Part shown: in pieces, positions 23,291-35,152 of the stretch
Layout of the letters: the number at the start of each line of letters is the position of its first letter
How positions within the stretch are numbered: the stretch's first letter is position 1
NCBI GenBank assembly: GCA_021234155.1
Contig: JAJEKV010000553.1
Span: 1 to 64,000, forward strand
Source: Isoetes taiwanensis
Taxonomy: Eukaryota; Streptophyta; Lycopodiopsida; Isoetales; Isoetaceae
Length of the DNA: 64,000 nt
Direction of reading: 5' to 3'
The notes under the pieces: model-generated
The model's input: only the letters and a program-made list of their open reading frames with translations
Databases searched by the model: none
Told to the model about the DNA's origin: nothing
Position numbers and translations under genes: made by a program

Positions 23291-23432
23291 CGACCACAAA
23301 GGGGAGGCTCAAAGGCATTGATAAAAATGAGGGGAATGCAACAAGGCTATAAATGCTCAAGGGGACTCTCTCAACTAGCCTCAAGAAGCGATTTATCACG
23401 CTAATCTCAAAACCGGATAAATCGCACTTCCT
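23291..23432 (+). repeat. Right copy of the ~145-bp direct repeat
   Basis: Partner of 17936-18083. Together they bracket the A-rich block. Neither copy shows a clear TG...CA LTR boundary. Confidence 0.8.
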
Positions 23433-24776
23433 TGTAAAGAATAAACTTGATTTATGATCTTGAGAAGTAAACTTAATATGAATTCACAAAACTTCGAACC
23501 TTGTTCTAAAAGCAATACAAAACAATGCAAGAGAAATAAGCCTAAGAAATGATGTCGAGCTAGCTTTGGCGCTCTATACTCATTCTTGTTGTTAGCATTT
23601 TTGTAATCTATATTTGATGAGTAAGGAAAATGACATGGACCTTAGTACGCCACAATGCGGGGCTTTTGTATATTTTTTTTTTTTCCACTTTGCATCTTAG
23701 GTTTAGAAATGTTATCTTGCATTTTCCTCATGAAATTATGCTAAATGCAAACCCGTGCAAATTTATTTCTTTACTAGGAAATTGGCCCTTTGTTGGTGGG
23801 CTTTACGTGTGATTATACCAAGGCAGTTCAAGTATGAAAAACATTCCCGGTTGTTTGAGCAACTTCCCATGTTCAAAATGCGATTACATGGGAACTTTAA
23901 TTTGTGATCGATGGGACTTGCTATTCAGTCCATGCAAGCTGCCATGGCATTGATTTCATGCCCTCATAGTATGCTAATTATAGTCTGTACCTCTGAACCA
24001 TCTACATTTATGCATGTATTGTTCTCATTGTTGTTTTCATTGACATCAAATAGTAATTTGTGATCGTAGTATGGTTTTGGCTTGGTTTTGGTTTTGGTTT
24101 TGGTTTTGGTAAGTGGTTTGCTTGGCATATCATACATATTGATGAGCCATTGCTAACAACAATGTTATAGATTGCTTCTTAGGAAACAAAGATGCTTATA
24201 CACTGAAGCTAAATGTAAGATACATTTCAAATAGCCACACGCAATTGCTAGAAAAATTAGATTTCAATTTGGAAATGTACAACTATTATTATAACAATCG
24301 CCATAAGTTAATGAAGCCAAGTCCCTTGTCCATATCAAAAGGATCAAAAGCGCCATGGATTCACGCCCCTTAGACCATACACGTATACATAAGCATGATA
24401 ATAAAAGTATTTCGCTTGATTGTTCACAAAGAGTGGGGTAGTAATGTGTTACATTAAAATATGAAACATATACCTGATATGTGTAGTATTATTTTAAAGT
24501 ATATTTGTTCAACACTCGGAGCACAAACCACAAAGATGTAAAAAGTTGTATTTGATGCATAGAGATTCTAAAAATCCATCGTCGATGGCCTTTTTGGAGT
24601 GGAATTATATCTATTCTTAAATACAAAGGTATATACATCTATATTCTCTACTACATTAAATATTTAACCTTAATAGATGCAATACAACAATCACTTTTGC
24701 AGCATATTTTCTCATCCCTGGATCATGAAACACTTGAAATAATAATTTGCTTTGTAACTGCCATTATAAATGAGCT
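23433..24776. other. No gene seen; contains a (GGTTTT)n microsatellite
   Basis: AT-rich DNA. At 24085-24110 the hexamer GGTTTT is repeated about four times, preceded by a variant unit. The hexamer is not the plant telomere repeat TTTAGGG. Confidence 0.6.
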
Positions 24777-25845
24777 AAATCAAAGATCATGATCTTTGGC
24801 ACCCGAGACAGACCAGAGTTCACATACAAAGGGCAGATTATGGAAAATGTTGAAAGCTACAAATATCTTGGATTAGATATCACCTCCAACTATAGCTGGA
24901 AAAATTGCGTAAGTAGAAGAGCATCCGGAGGGAAAGCTGCGCTATACAGCATGCTGGCAAAATGCAACCGTGCTTCACTCACACAATGGGGTTTGAAGAA
25001 AATCTTATTTAAAACTTTGGTTCAAACAGTAGCATTGTATGGTGTCCCCATTTGGGGGCCTGGAATCTCACCACGCATGTGGAAGCAAATTGAAGGGGTT
25101 CAGAAAATGTTCTTGAGAGAAGAACTGGGGATCAGATCCCAAATCCCATATGCTATCATCTTTGGCTGAAGTGGGCATGTTCCCACTGGAATTGGAAGGT
25201 CTATACCAAGCAATTAACTTCTTTAATGAGAGTCAGGGGCGACACCGCGGACCGATTATCCCATAAAGCCTTGATAAATTCGCACCGGGATGGAAGACAA
25301 ATCTGGCGGCATGGGCGGCAAAGTGGGGTGTGGATGAATCGAATTGGCCACAAGACAAAAAAAAGAGGCAAGAGTTTTTCTTTGGAAAGATTGGCAATAG
25401 ATCATCTATGGGCTGATCACGGAAAGCACACATGCCCATATCCGAAACATGATTAACCACATGGATCCATATGAGTGCCAAAAGTATCTACAAAGGGCAT
25501 ACCAAAAATACAAAGCGGTGTTGGCAAGGTATGCGAAACGGGATCACATAAATTAGAGATTGAGACCGAGCGATGGTTAAAGACTCAGTTGAATCCGATT
25601 ATGTAAGATATGCAAGGCAGGGGCAATCGAAGATGAACACCATGTTTTCATGCACTGCCCAGAATACGCCTACATCAGATCTAATTTTGGGATATATGTA
25701 ACAGATCTACACTCATTGTTCTCTCTACCAACATTGACATTAGGACCATATATAAAAGCGGTGGATGCACAGTTCATTATTACAAAAATTGTAAAAAGAA
25801 AGTTCATGTGCTCCATGGTCTTTCGAGGCCCAAGTGAGCATTAGA
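24777..25845 (+). pseudogene. LINE copy D (second family), RT C-terminal relic with zinc motif
   Basis: The frame AKSKIMIFGTRD (from 24777) continues through FTYKGQIMENVESYKYLGLD, ALYSMLAKCNRA, LKKILFKTLVQTVALYGVPIWGPG and WKQIEGVQKMFLRE, the usual region after the RT palm of plant and algal LINEs. After a stop at 25166 it continues in other frames to a CKAGAIEDEHHVFMHC segment (25605-25665) like the C-terminal zinc motif (zf-RVT) of such ORF2 proteins. The 5' truncation lies at about 24777. It lacks the GGGTCCCATA 3' hairpin of copies A-C, so it belongs to a different family. The end near 25845 is followed by an AAATT-rich stretch. Confidence 0.85.
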
Positions 25846-27361
25846 TATAAATTAAATTAAATAAATGTTTCCATTTACATTTCGGCGCTACATAATAGGT
25901 TTACATAATAAGCAATAGTGATCAAACATAAATTTCACAAACATACATAAACCTGAAGACTCCTCTCACAAACATAAATTTCCTTGCTTCGAGTTTTACC
26001 ATCCTCATGGCCAGGCAACATTGCCATAAGCACAACATGTACCTTGAAAAATGCTTTTGGGAAAAGGATATAGATAGGGTGCAAGAAGAAAATAGATGCT
26101 TATTTTAACCTTGAAGCAAATGGGCGGTGGCAATGGCAAATTTAAAATATTAGCTAGATCACATCTTCTCTCATTAATGACCTCCTAAAACATTTTGCAA
26201 CGTCTTATTTTCTCAATCAAACTGAGTTGCAACTCATCTCTTGGAGCTGATATTATATCCTCAAGCTATTATTCAAATAGATCCACCATTAGAACATATA
26301 AATTCATACTAATTGGATTCTATCCTCTCATTCTTGATTGAAAATATTCAGCAAGCTAATTTAAATAAGCTCTTCCATTGCAAGCACTTACCTGCACGTA
26401 TTTTCTCATGTTAATGCTAAATGACATTTCCCTCTTTTTATAATGACGAACTTAAGGAGAAGTTAGTCCCTCAGCGAAAAGACAGAATTGATATTCTCAT
26501 TCATTGATACATTCAGTATTAGTATGCAAATATTTGATTATTCCCACAAGACACAACAAAACTATATTTTTTTTTTTTTCTATGATAACATTTTATAATG
26601 CTCATGATATTGCAGATGGCATATTCGTCATACATTCCTCTATCTTCGTGTGTCAAAAATATGCTTAAGTCTGAGAAAAGATCTTGAGCGTACACTTGCC
26701 AATGTTCCTAAAAAACAATGTGCAATTTGCACCAAGATTCAAACTACCTTTCTATAACATATGTAGTGCTTATTGATGATGACAACTGTAATCTCCACCT
26801 AAAACTGCTATGCCATTGTTTATGGATAATGCAGATTGATCTTTTGTATCTAGTGGTTGCATCCTTCCTCAAACCCTGCAACCAGAAAATGTGGATTGAC
26901 TGAAACGAATCAGTCATTTAAGATGGAGGATAAATCTAGACATCCAAGAAGAGTTAGAAGGCATGCGTCATTTAATAGATACCAGACGCAATCTAATCCA
27001 ATGAAAGGCATTAACTATCCAGAGCCTAAGTTCACAAGAAGCAGAGATCACCTTCTATCTAAGCATTTTGAAAAAATGATGGAGGAAAACCTTATCTACA
27101 GCATCCTATATTATGATAAAAAGACAGCAGACACAACATGCAATATATAGTAAAAATGAGAGCTCAAAGTCCATTGCTATTTGAATGTACAAAAGCTATA
27201 ACTTCATGCTAAAATGACACAGGGTTTCATGTTTCATGCAGGAACTATATTTTGCATGATTGGTCCTTTTAAAAAGGTGTGAGTATCAGAAGAATTGCGA
27301 ACCTATAGAGGAACATTTGTGAAGGAGATCAAGGGTTTTGGCAAATAGAAATAACATCCTT
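25846..27361. other. No gene seen
   Basis: AT-rich DNA. A T12 run lies near 26568-26579. The 97-codon open frame at 26857-27150 has no recognisable motif. Confidence 0.5.
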
Positions 27362-27410
27362 GCCATGACAGATTCACCTTACCATGACAGATTCACCTTA
27401 CCATGACAGA
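27362..27410 (+). repeat. 19-bp tandem repeat, about 2.5 copies
   Basis: The unit CCATGACAGATTCACCTTA occurs twice in full and once in part. Confidence 0.85.
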
Positions 27411-27790
27411 TACATCGTGCAGACATGCTCCTTTCACACAAAACCATAAAAACTCTAAATCTCTGTATAATGCAAGACTGTTCATTGAAAAAGCATAGAC
27501 ATAGAAGTGGTTGTATAATTGAAAATTTGCCCCTAATGGAACCAATTTCGCATTTGTTACTCCAGTTCCAGACAGATCAACAAAGTCCAAGCTTTTAAGT
27601 GTCGTTATCTTAAGAAAGGATTCGGGAGATCTGCCCTTTAGCTTGATTATTAGAAACATCCAACTGCATCAGCTAGAAAAACCAACTGCATCAAGCTAGA
27701 AAAACAGCCATTTAGAAGGCAAACCTGGAGAAGAATCCACTAACATTAAGAAACTCTAGCTCTAAAATCATAGCTAAATCTGTCCCGGAA
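27411..27790 (-). pseudogene. Leucine-rich-repeat gene relic
   Basis: The minus strand reads ILELEFLNVSG near 27760-27735, followed by a plausible splice donor (CAG|GTTTGC). It then reads LDVSNNQAKGQI near 27660, and after a frame change ITTLKSLDFVDLSGTGVTNA near 27615-27550. The pattern LxxLxxLDLSGTGVT fits plant LRRs, perhaps of the ribonuclease-inhibitor-like type. The frame is shifted within one repeat and only two or three repeats remain. I cannot find the rest of the gene. What it recognised is unknown. Confidence 0.5.
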
Positions 27791-28080
27791 TGAGGAACAG
27801 AGCTAGTCGCTTAGCCAGACTTAGGATATCAATTTGGATTGCGAGAATTGAAGACATATCCACAAAGAAGAAAGCGGAGCTGCAGTCGTTAAAGAGTGCA
27901 GCTTGCTTGCAAAGTTCAGTGTCTGCTGCCTTGGATGCAAGATTTGAAATGGACCTTTCTAAGTTTGAGGGCTATGAGGACGTTCCTGGTTTTGAAGGGG
28001 CAAAAACTAAACATCAAGACGACATCCCTGGTGAACTTAATTCAAAACTAAATATCTTGACAGAGTGGCAAATGCTCTGA
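27790..28080 (+). CDS. Weak open reading frame of 96 codons, unknown
   Basis: The frame starts MRNRASRLARLRISIW and contains a KKKAELQSLKSAACLQSSVSAALDARF segment that could be helical, then an acidic region (LSKFEGYEDVPGFEG). It ends at a TGA at the edge of the duplicated unit that begins near 28061. It overlaps the edge of the antisense LRR relic. It may be an exon fragment of an unrecognised gene or a chance frame. Confidence 0.2.
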   Translation: MRNRASRLARLRISIWIARIEDISTKKKAELQSLKSAACLQSSVSAALDARFEMDLSKFEGYEDVPGFEGAKTKHQDDIPGELNSKLNILTEWQML

Positions 28081-28650
28081 GAATATATAAATTGCTTTCC
28101 ATCACGACCCATCGGGGGCTTATACAATCTTATGATGTCCCCAATTATTATTTAAAATCATGTTCGGACCTTAAATGTTTAGAAAACTTAAACACGTCCA
28201 TGCATATATCTTGAATAACCAGTTTTGCACTAAGGATAGTTCGTACTGCAGTACAACATGTCCTCTACAATCTCAACTTTATTTCCTACTTGAAGTTTTA
28301 AATAGTGACATAACATAAGTATTTCTGGCTTTTAAGGGAATTGCAAGACTAACCTCAAAATGTAGAGAAAGAGTAGAAGGAGATGCAGAATATATCCAAT
28401 AGGTAAAACCATTATGCCAAATTAGAATTCAGATGCATTAGAAATGCACATTAGACTTCCAGCTTCATAATTAGAAATGCACATTAGAATTCCGACTTCA
28501 TAATCTTGATTCTTATTCCATTAAAAACGGAGTAGAGCACTCACCCTACACCTCCACATTGAGTACGAGGTAGAAGGACTAACGTGAGTTCAATTGATTC
28601 TTCCGACCAAAGGCAGACCACATCCTGTTAATCCATTTCAATTAGACTCT
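28061..28650 (+). repeat. First copy of a ~590-bp duplicated unit
   Basis: The first part (28061-28225: GAGTGGCAAATGCT, then ATATATAAATTG, then GGGGCTTATACAATCTTAT) recurs at 28660-28853. The second part (28196-28650) recurs at 30203-30660 with roughly 95% identity. The unit was therefore duplicated in tandem and the second copy was split by an insertion. Confidence 0.85.
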
Positions 28651-28659
28651 TGAGCAGGA

Positions 28660-28853
28660 GTGGCAAATGCTACAGAATATATAAATTGATTCCCATCACA
28701 AATTGTATGTCTTTAGGAAAGAAATGCCGCATGCCCATCAGGGGCTTATACAATCTTATAGTTTCCCCCACTTATTATTTAAAATCATGTTCAGACCTTA
28801 AATGTTTAGAAAACTTAAATACGTCCATGCATATATCTTGAATAACCAGTAAA
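28660..28853 (+). repeat. Second copy of the unit, first part
   Basis: Matches 28061-28225 with a ~35-bp extra segment (about 28703-28735). It breaks off after CTTGAATAACCAG, exactly where the inserted DNA begins. Confidence 0.85.
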
Positions 28854-30202
28854 AGAAGGGGCATCTATGAACCTTTAGGTAATCATGTTATTGGTCGTGA
28901 ATCGGCGGGTCATTTCCTTCATTACATCGGCAAAACATTCCATTATCAGATGTTTTTGAGAGATATCTGATCTTAAAAATGTCAAAACCCGTGGAAAGTT
29001 TTGAAAACATGGCGATTGTGAGTCGAGGAGATATATCGGAGCGAATTTCCTTTGTGTCAGTAGTTTCACAGATGGGCTAATTTCCTTTGTGTCAGTAGTT
29101 TCACAGATGGGCTATGGGATGAAGACTTGAAATTCAAAACCCGTGTTTTTACAAAAATATCGACATGAGTTTAACACGATGCTTTGCTATGGAAGGTTGA
29201 ATTTAAAGAGCATAAATGAGACAACTGTGGGTGGCCACAACATTTCGAAGCAATCGATGAGGTTTCCCTTGAGAATGAAAAGGAAAGAATGCTTGGTCCG
29301 AATGGACATTATTTGGTGAGTGGTTTTCGTTGGCACATCCGATAAGTCAATGGAAAAGATCAAGAAGACTTAATGGCTGTGGCGGATATTCAAGCCACAA
29401 CATTCCATACTCCATCAATTGCATTTGACCAATTCTTCCTCAGCCTTTTCAAGGTTGTGACATGTTATGCAAGCGTTAAGGCTTACAAACATTAGCATTC
29501 TTCTTCTTTGTCCTTCTTGATACATTTTTACCTAACCGACATGGCGGATGAGAAGTTTGAATCCTACGCATTAGAATATATGCTCACAAGTTCTACTCTA
29601 GTATTTCTATTAGCAATCTGATATGGACATATATGTGGTGCAGTCACAAACTTTCTACCCCATAGGTAAGTAGCTTATTCTAGTTTCTCTAGTTTCTCAT
29701 CTTAAGCCTATACCCATCCGTTTTTATCATTTTTTTAAACATATTGGAAGTGCAAAGTTTGGGTGATAGAACGGATAAGCATAATATTTAATCAAAGTCA
29801 TATTCTTCATCAAACATAAGAGCATGTTGGCTTGTTATGTCTTTGAAGCTTATCAAAGTAGTCCAAATAGCATCTTGGCATTTCATGTGCCTAACTTGTA
29901 TAAGTGATGATTTACTTGTACTATAGGCTTGTTATTCTTTCCTTCTTTACAACTAAGCACATCAAGAAACCCAAGCAATGAAAGGTGCTAGGCGGCAAAC
30001 ACGCCCAAGTCATTTTTCGTAGTTGAAGGTTATCTAGATAGGATGCTTGCTCTCTTTTCATTTAAGCTGGTTTGCACTTGCTTCATAATTAGCATTCTCG
30101 TGAATATTTTGCCAATTGGGTCCTTAATAAAGAACTTATTAAGTGGTGGTAATGATTCCTAGTTATGCAAGCGATAGCTCAAGATTTTTAAGATGACCTC
30201 CG
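28854..30202. mobile_element. 1.35-kb insertion splitting the second copy
   Basis: The insertion interrupts the duplicated unit and is flanked on both sides by the same 28 bp, starting CGTCCATGCATATATCTTGA and ending ATAACCAG (28826-28853 and again just before 30231). A target-site duplication of that length would be long for known transposons, so repair-mediated insertion is also possible. Inside I see a 35-bp tandem duplication and no coding motif. No terminal inverted repeats or poly-A tail are evident. Confidence 0.55.
29044..29113 (+). repeat. 35-bp perfect tandem duplication
   Basis: Two adjacent identical copies of a unit beginning AATTTCCTTTGTGTCAGTAG, at 29044-29078 and 29079-29113. 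Confidence 0.9.
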
Positions 30203-30660
30203 TCCATGCATATATCTTGAATAACCAGCTTTGCACTAATTAATGATAGTTAAATCATTGCAATACATCATTTCCTCTACAATCTCAACTTTATTTCCTA
30301 CTTGAAGTTTTAAATAGTGACATAGCATAAGTATTTACGGCTTTTAAGGGGAATTGCAAGACTAACCTTAAATGTAGAGAAAGAGTAGAAGGAGATGCGG
30401 AATATATCCAACAGGTAAAACCATCTTGCCAAATTAGAATTCAAATGCATTAGAAATGCACATTAGAATTCCAGCTTCATAATTAGAAATGCACATTAGA
30501 ATTCCGACTTCATAATCTTGATTCTTATTCCATTAAAAAGCGGAGTAGAGCACCACCCTACACCTCCACATTGAGTAGGAGGTAGAAGGGCTAACATGAG
30601 TTCAATTGGTTCTTAGACCAAAGGCGGACCACATCCTGTCAATCCACTTCAATTAGGCTT
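30203..30660 (+). repeat. Second copy of the unit, second part
   Basis: Matches 28196-28650 with few substitutions and single-base indels, which completes the split unit. Confidence 0.85.
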
Positions 30661-31773
30661 TTTTCTCTAACAACAAATATATGATTAAAACCCTCACTTT
30701 TTGATCTACAAAACTACCGCTCTACAAACACATGTAAAATCAATGAGAAGAAAGACTACTACCTCATGAATCTTTGATCCATTCACGCTAAAGCTTCAGG
30801 AGCCCATTTCGCCAAAAAACAGACACGAATTTGTTGGTGCTTCCCATTGTTGTATCAAACTGTCAAATTTGCCCCAGGATTTGCCTTCATAGTCTGGGTT
30901 TTGTTTTTTAAGAAATACCCCTATTACATTGATTCTCTGCAGAGGCACAATAGAAGCGCACCAAAAAAACCCAAAGTGGCTCGATCTTTGCATCATTTCC
31001 GCCATGGTGTCACCAGATTATATGCGCAAGGAAACACCGCTCTAAACTTTTAGGCGTTTAGGGTAGGATGCCCATGAATGGTCCATTTAAGATTTCTGAC
31101 TGCTTATGGATCACATGTCCATCAATTAACTAAGAAATTTACTTCAATTGAAAGATCAAGAGATGGACTATACTGTGGCATTTTATTTTAGACAAATGAT
31201 TGACTCTCTTCAAAGTTACAACATATCAAATCGGAAGGAGTCACGAAAATTTAAATGGACTGTTTGTTGTGCCGATTTGGTACACGCATGGTCTACAATT
31301 GGTTCACTATTTGTCCACGAGATGGTTCAGATTATATCTAAAATTGGTGCATGTTTAGACCATACATAGTTCACATACTTGCCTCAATTTACATCATAAA
31401 TGACCACAAACAGTTCACTTGCAGCTTGTAATTTTTCAAAGGATCTTGCATTATAAATTCAACAAATGAGAAAAGAGGGAATTGAACCCTCAATTACCAT
31501 TTTTCTCACCTGCACACATGCTAACTTTAAACTATTAGTAACAAGGAGGCTGAAATGTTGATTGCAATCCCATTCAATTTGGAATGCAATCAGCAGTTCA
31601 ACCTCCCATGAAAGCATCTAAAAACTTCAAAAAGAAGACACGCTTTAGGCTATCGAAAGCTGCTGAATCAAGACTACAAAGAAACATTCAATGTTATAAT
31701 AGATATATAATAATAATCTTGAAAGTACAACGAGAGATCTACCTGCTCAAATATGCTTCCATTCCAAAAACTT
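30661..31773. other. No gene seen
   Basis: AT-rich sequence. Open frames of up to 74 codons have no recognisable motif. Confidence 0.5.
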
Positions 31774-32791
31774 TCACTTCACATAATCATCACTATAAAG
31801 AGAATTAACAGATCTCATTCTTTTTGAGGTCCTCTTTTCTATAAAAGTTTGGTTTTCAGTATGTCCATGGACAGTTTCATGACTGTCTTCAAGGCCATCG
31901 GGATCGATGTCCAGTATCATGTTCAAATTTGGTGTTCCTTCATCATCTTCCAATGGTCCATCCTACTCAATCAAAAAAGATAAAGCAATCAGCTACTGAA
32001 TAAACCAAAATGAGTTCACAATAATAAAAACCTAAGAAAAGAACTTGAAAAATACCTGTGCATCAGCAAAAGCATCTTCATCTTCAGATTCTCCAAAGTC
32101 TTCATCACTAACATCTGATTCCTACATTTAGAATCATAAAAAATGTTCAAATTTCAGCAAGAACTCAAATAAAATTTGCAAGTAAGCAAAAGACTAACCT
32201 GATATTTTGCCAGTCTCTTTGCCCTTTTTGCCTTTAACCGTGCCATAGCTTCAATCCTAGCTTGCCTTGCCTCAATAGATGGGTGATTCCTTGGCCCAAA
32301 CTGTGTAAACCCTTTATTCCTCTTGCTCTCCCTTATTCTTTTCCTTTCTTCCTTTTCTTTCTCTTTTTGTTGCTTGATTTCTTTTTTCTTCTCTTGCAAT
32401 TCCTTCTTCCTTTTGGCTGCATCCTCTTTTGCCTTTTTTCTTTTTTTGCTTTTTGAAGTTCATCTTGTTTCATTTTTTGAATTACCTCTGCCCCTAATAG
32501 AGTGCCTCTAATATCTTTAGGAACAAACGTCCTCCTTTGCTTATTACGTCCTCTTTTTTCTGGCTCTTTGTGCTAGTTCTGGCTGGCTCTTTGTACTGCC
32601 CTTTGCCCATGCACATTGTCCTCATCACTTACATTCTGCACTTCATCCTCTATATTAATTTCTTCAACTTGATCATTCTACACTTCTTCTCGTGCTGAGA
32701 CCAAATCATTAAGGACTAATCCTATCCCACCCAATTACAGTTTGAACCATAGTACTATCGAGGAAAGGAAATATACTGTTTTTTTTAAATA

Positions 32792-32822
<31 letters not shown>

Positions 32823-34156
32823 CTGACATGATATTGCTCCTAGTCAAGGACTGGTCTAAGGCCTCTCTCACCATTGAAGTTAGATCCTCTTTTGGGGGCT
32901 CCATCCAATCATTCTCCATGCAATACTTATGTCTAATATTCCTAAATGCTTCCTTAAAAGATCTATAACAAGAAACATCTAAAGGCTGCAATCAGGAGAA
33001 GTATGTGGGGAATTTTTGAATGTGAATGCCATGTCTTTGCAGCAAGCTTGCCGGGTTTTTAAGGTGACATCACGATCTATGACCATCAAGAATTAGAAGA
33101 TGTGGATTAGTAGGAGAAACTCCACGGTACATTCCTTCTAAAATGCTCAATCCAATCCTTGAAAATATCATTGGTCATCCATGCCCTTTTTTGCATAGAA
33201 ATAGCAGCTTGGGGTTCACATCCTTCTAGATACTCTTGCCTAGCTCTTATACCTTTCAAAATATATAAATTAGGAAGTCTCTCACCTGCTGCATTGACAC
33301 AACATAAAACAATGATCCACTCTACATTGCATGGTTCTCTCGAAATTTTGCTTGGCCCCTTCCGCTATAATTGACACGACTTCTTTTCATGCTTCAATTC
33401 CCGATTCATCACAATTCCAAACATGAGTTGCATCAAAACCAAATTCATTGTAACATTCTTGTAGCTGGTCATAAAAGGCATCTAGAGTAGGCCTAGAAAG
33501 AGCTAAAGCACGAGCATTATCCATTACTTGTGCTCTTCTAAGAGCCAATTCAGGATGCCGGCCTTTAAACAATCTCCACCATTTTTGGCCAGGAATACCA
33601 TTTTTAAATGGTGTTAATCTGCCTGCACAAATCTCCCCAACCTTCTGCCTCAACATAGTAACTGTCACACACCCTGACCTTCAACAACCTTTTGAAGGCA
33701 CCATTCAATAAGTTCACTTTCCTCTCTATGAGAGAGAACTCATGGTTTCTTCCCACACTTTGATTTTGAAATGGCAAAAATGTGATTTCTCAAAGTTGTA
33801 TGAGGAATGCCATGACGTCTAGCAGCCTTTCTAATAGGATACAGACCAGATTCTACATCTTCTTTTGCATTGTTGAGAGCCTCAATAGACCAACTTCCTC
33901 TCTTCATATTCCTGACAATCTTCTTTGTTGGTCTCTTGGATTGATGAGTTCCAGAAGCTTGTAAACCAGGGCATTGATCAGGGGCAAAGGCATTTACTCT
34001 AAAACTTCTGCAGTTCCTTGGCCATTGAGGAAGAACTGCAGTAGGAAAAATAGAGGCATCTATTGGTTGCCTGCTAATTCCTCCAAGAACTTTAGCAGCA
34101 GCATAAGCAGAGGCATCTGTTGGTTGCCCAGCAGAAGATCTTGTTCTTCTAGCCAT
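31774..34156 (-). pseudogene. pogo/Tigger-like (CENP-B/Jerky-type) transposase gene, decayed
   Basis: The start MARRTRSS is at 34156. A psq/CENP-B-type helix-turn-helix follows (GSWSIEALNNAKEDVESGLY...AARRHGIPHTTLRNHI, near 33890-33780). A second DNA-binding part reads PFKNGIPGQKWWRLFKGRHPELALRRAQ (33600-33530). The DDE/D core has VWNCDESGI (near 33405), LLILDGH (near 33095) and LQPLDVSCYRSFKEAF (near 32990), so all three acidic positions are visible. A Lys/Glu-rich coil (32520-32200) is joined by plausible introns (donors at 32198 and 32055, acceptors before 32121 and 31962) to acidic C-terminal exons ending in TGA at 31774. In-frame TGA codons at 33742, 33389, 33072 and 32994 plus frameshifts make it dead. 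Family members cut and paste with TA target sites; no TIRs were found. Confidence 0.8.
32799..32819 (-). repeat. Poly-T tract within the pogo-like gene
   Basis: A run of about 21 T follows the last DDE-domain codons (NIMSGL...) on the minus strand as poly-A. It may lie in an intron or be the scar of a small retroposed tail. Confidence 0.7.
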
Positions 34157-35151
34157 GAAGATAGAGAAAAGAAAGGAATGAAAGGGAAAGAAGGCAAGGA
34201 CGAGTTGGAATGGCCTAGAAGGAAGTTTTTTTATAAAAGATTCAAAGGTCCTGATTCTTCCAGCAGAGCAGAGCAATCCTAGCCAAAAGTTATGGATTAA
34301 GGAGCTGGCATAAGGAAAACCATTGATTATGTGGAGGGAAGCATGTGGAGGGAAAAATCTTGAATGAGCATAGGAGAGGGAAAAGTCTTGAATGTACCTA
34401 GCTCATGGAGGAAAAATCCGTAAGCAGTCATTATACCTTCAAGAACTGGCATGCAAGACCTCAAACAAAAATTATCATTCTACAAAACCTTTGAGCTTCT
34501 GAAAATATGAAGAAAAACAGAAGGAATAGGTTAGAATCATAACTTTTTGTCCATGGAATCAGCAACAACTGGATCGAAATGCCTCTATCTGTGCTCCATA
34601 AATGGGCAAGCAACGGATCAAAATGGATACTAACTGCACCATCAGATGGCCAAGCAAGAACTATAAAGGAGTCGTTGATGAACCACCTTCTGGCAACTTG
34701 CAGACAAGCGGATCATCCAACGGCAAAAGCGTGCTCCAAATTAGGGCTCCGGTCATTCCAGATTAGGGTTGTGGCTGTTTAGGTTATGGGAAAATTGTAA
34801 ACGACATTAGAGCAAATTTCGGCCATGTCATCGGGCAACGTGGCGGACCAAAAAATGGGGCTTGTTCCAACAACGGACGGTCTACCTATAGTTCATACGT
34901 TTTTGGTATTCTTTTTCTCTGCACCCATATCCATTTGCATTGAACAGTTTTTTAATTGCCATACGTGGCACCCTTTCAACGGTCTTATGTGGCACCTTTT
35001 AGCAGTATGCCATGTGGCGCACACTCAGCCATCCATGCAAGCAAAAGGACAATGACATAATCTAGGCCGTCGATAGAGGCGGAGGGACATTGGGACGATC
35101 TCGGCCGTCGATCGGATGGACAGACAGACGCCACGGTTTTATAATATAAAG
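34157..35151. other. No gene seen; upstream of the pogo-like gene and inside a possible Helitron
   Basis: No coding motif. From about 34560 the sequence is richer in GC, with repeated CACGTGGCAC/ATGTGGCGC-like and ATC(C)AACGGC phrases often seen near plant Helitron 5' ends. Confidence 0.4.
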
Positions 35152-35152
35152 A
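35120..35152 (-). mobile_element. Helitron-like 5' terminus (minus orientation)
   Basis: Read on the minus strand from 35152: A|TCTTTATATTATAAAACCG. Helitrons begin with TC inserted after an A, and this AT-rich start followed by GC-rich DNA is typical of plant copies. A second, similar start lies at 52187. I found no matching 3' hairpin to the left, so the element is incomplete or its end is eroded. Confidence 0.4.

Noticed and set aside
24085-24110. Interstitial telomere repeat
   Set aside because: The unit is GGTTTT, not TTTAGGG, and is repeated only about four times.
32262-32511. Phe/Leu-rich plus-strand frames
   Set aside because: They are antisense to the Lys/Glu-rich coil of the pogo-like transposase gene.
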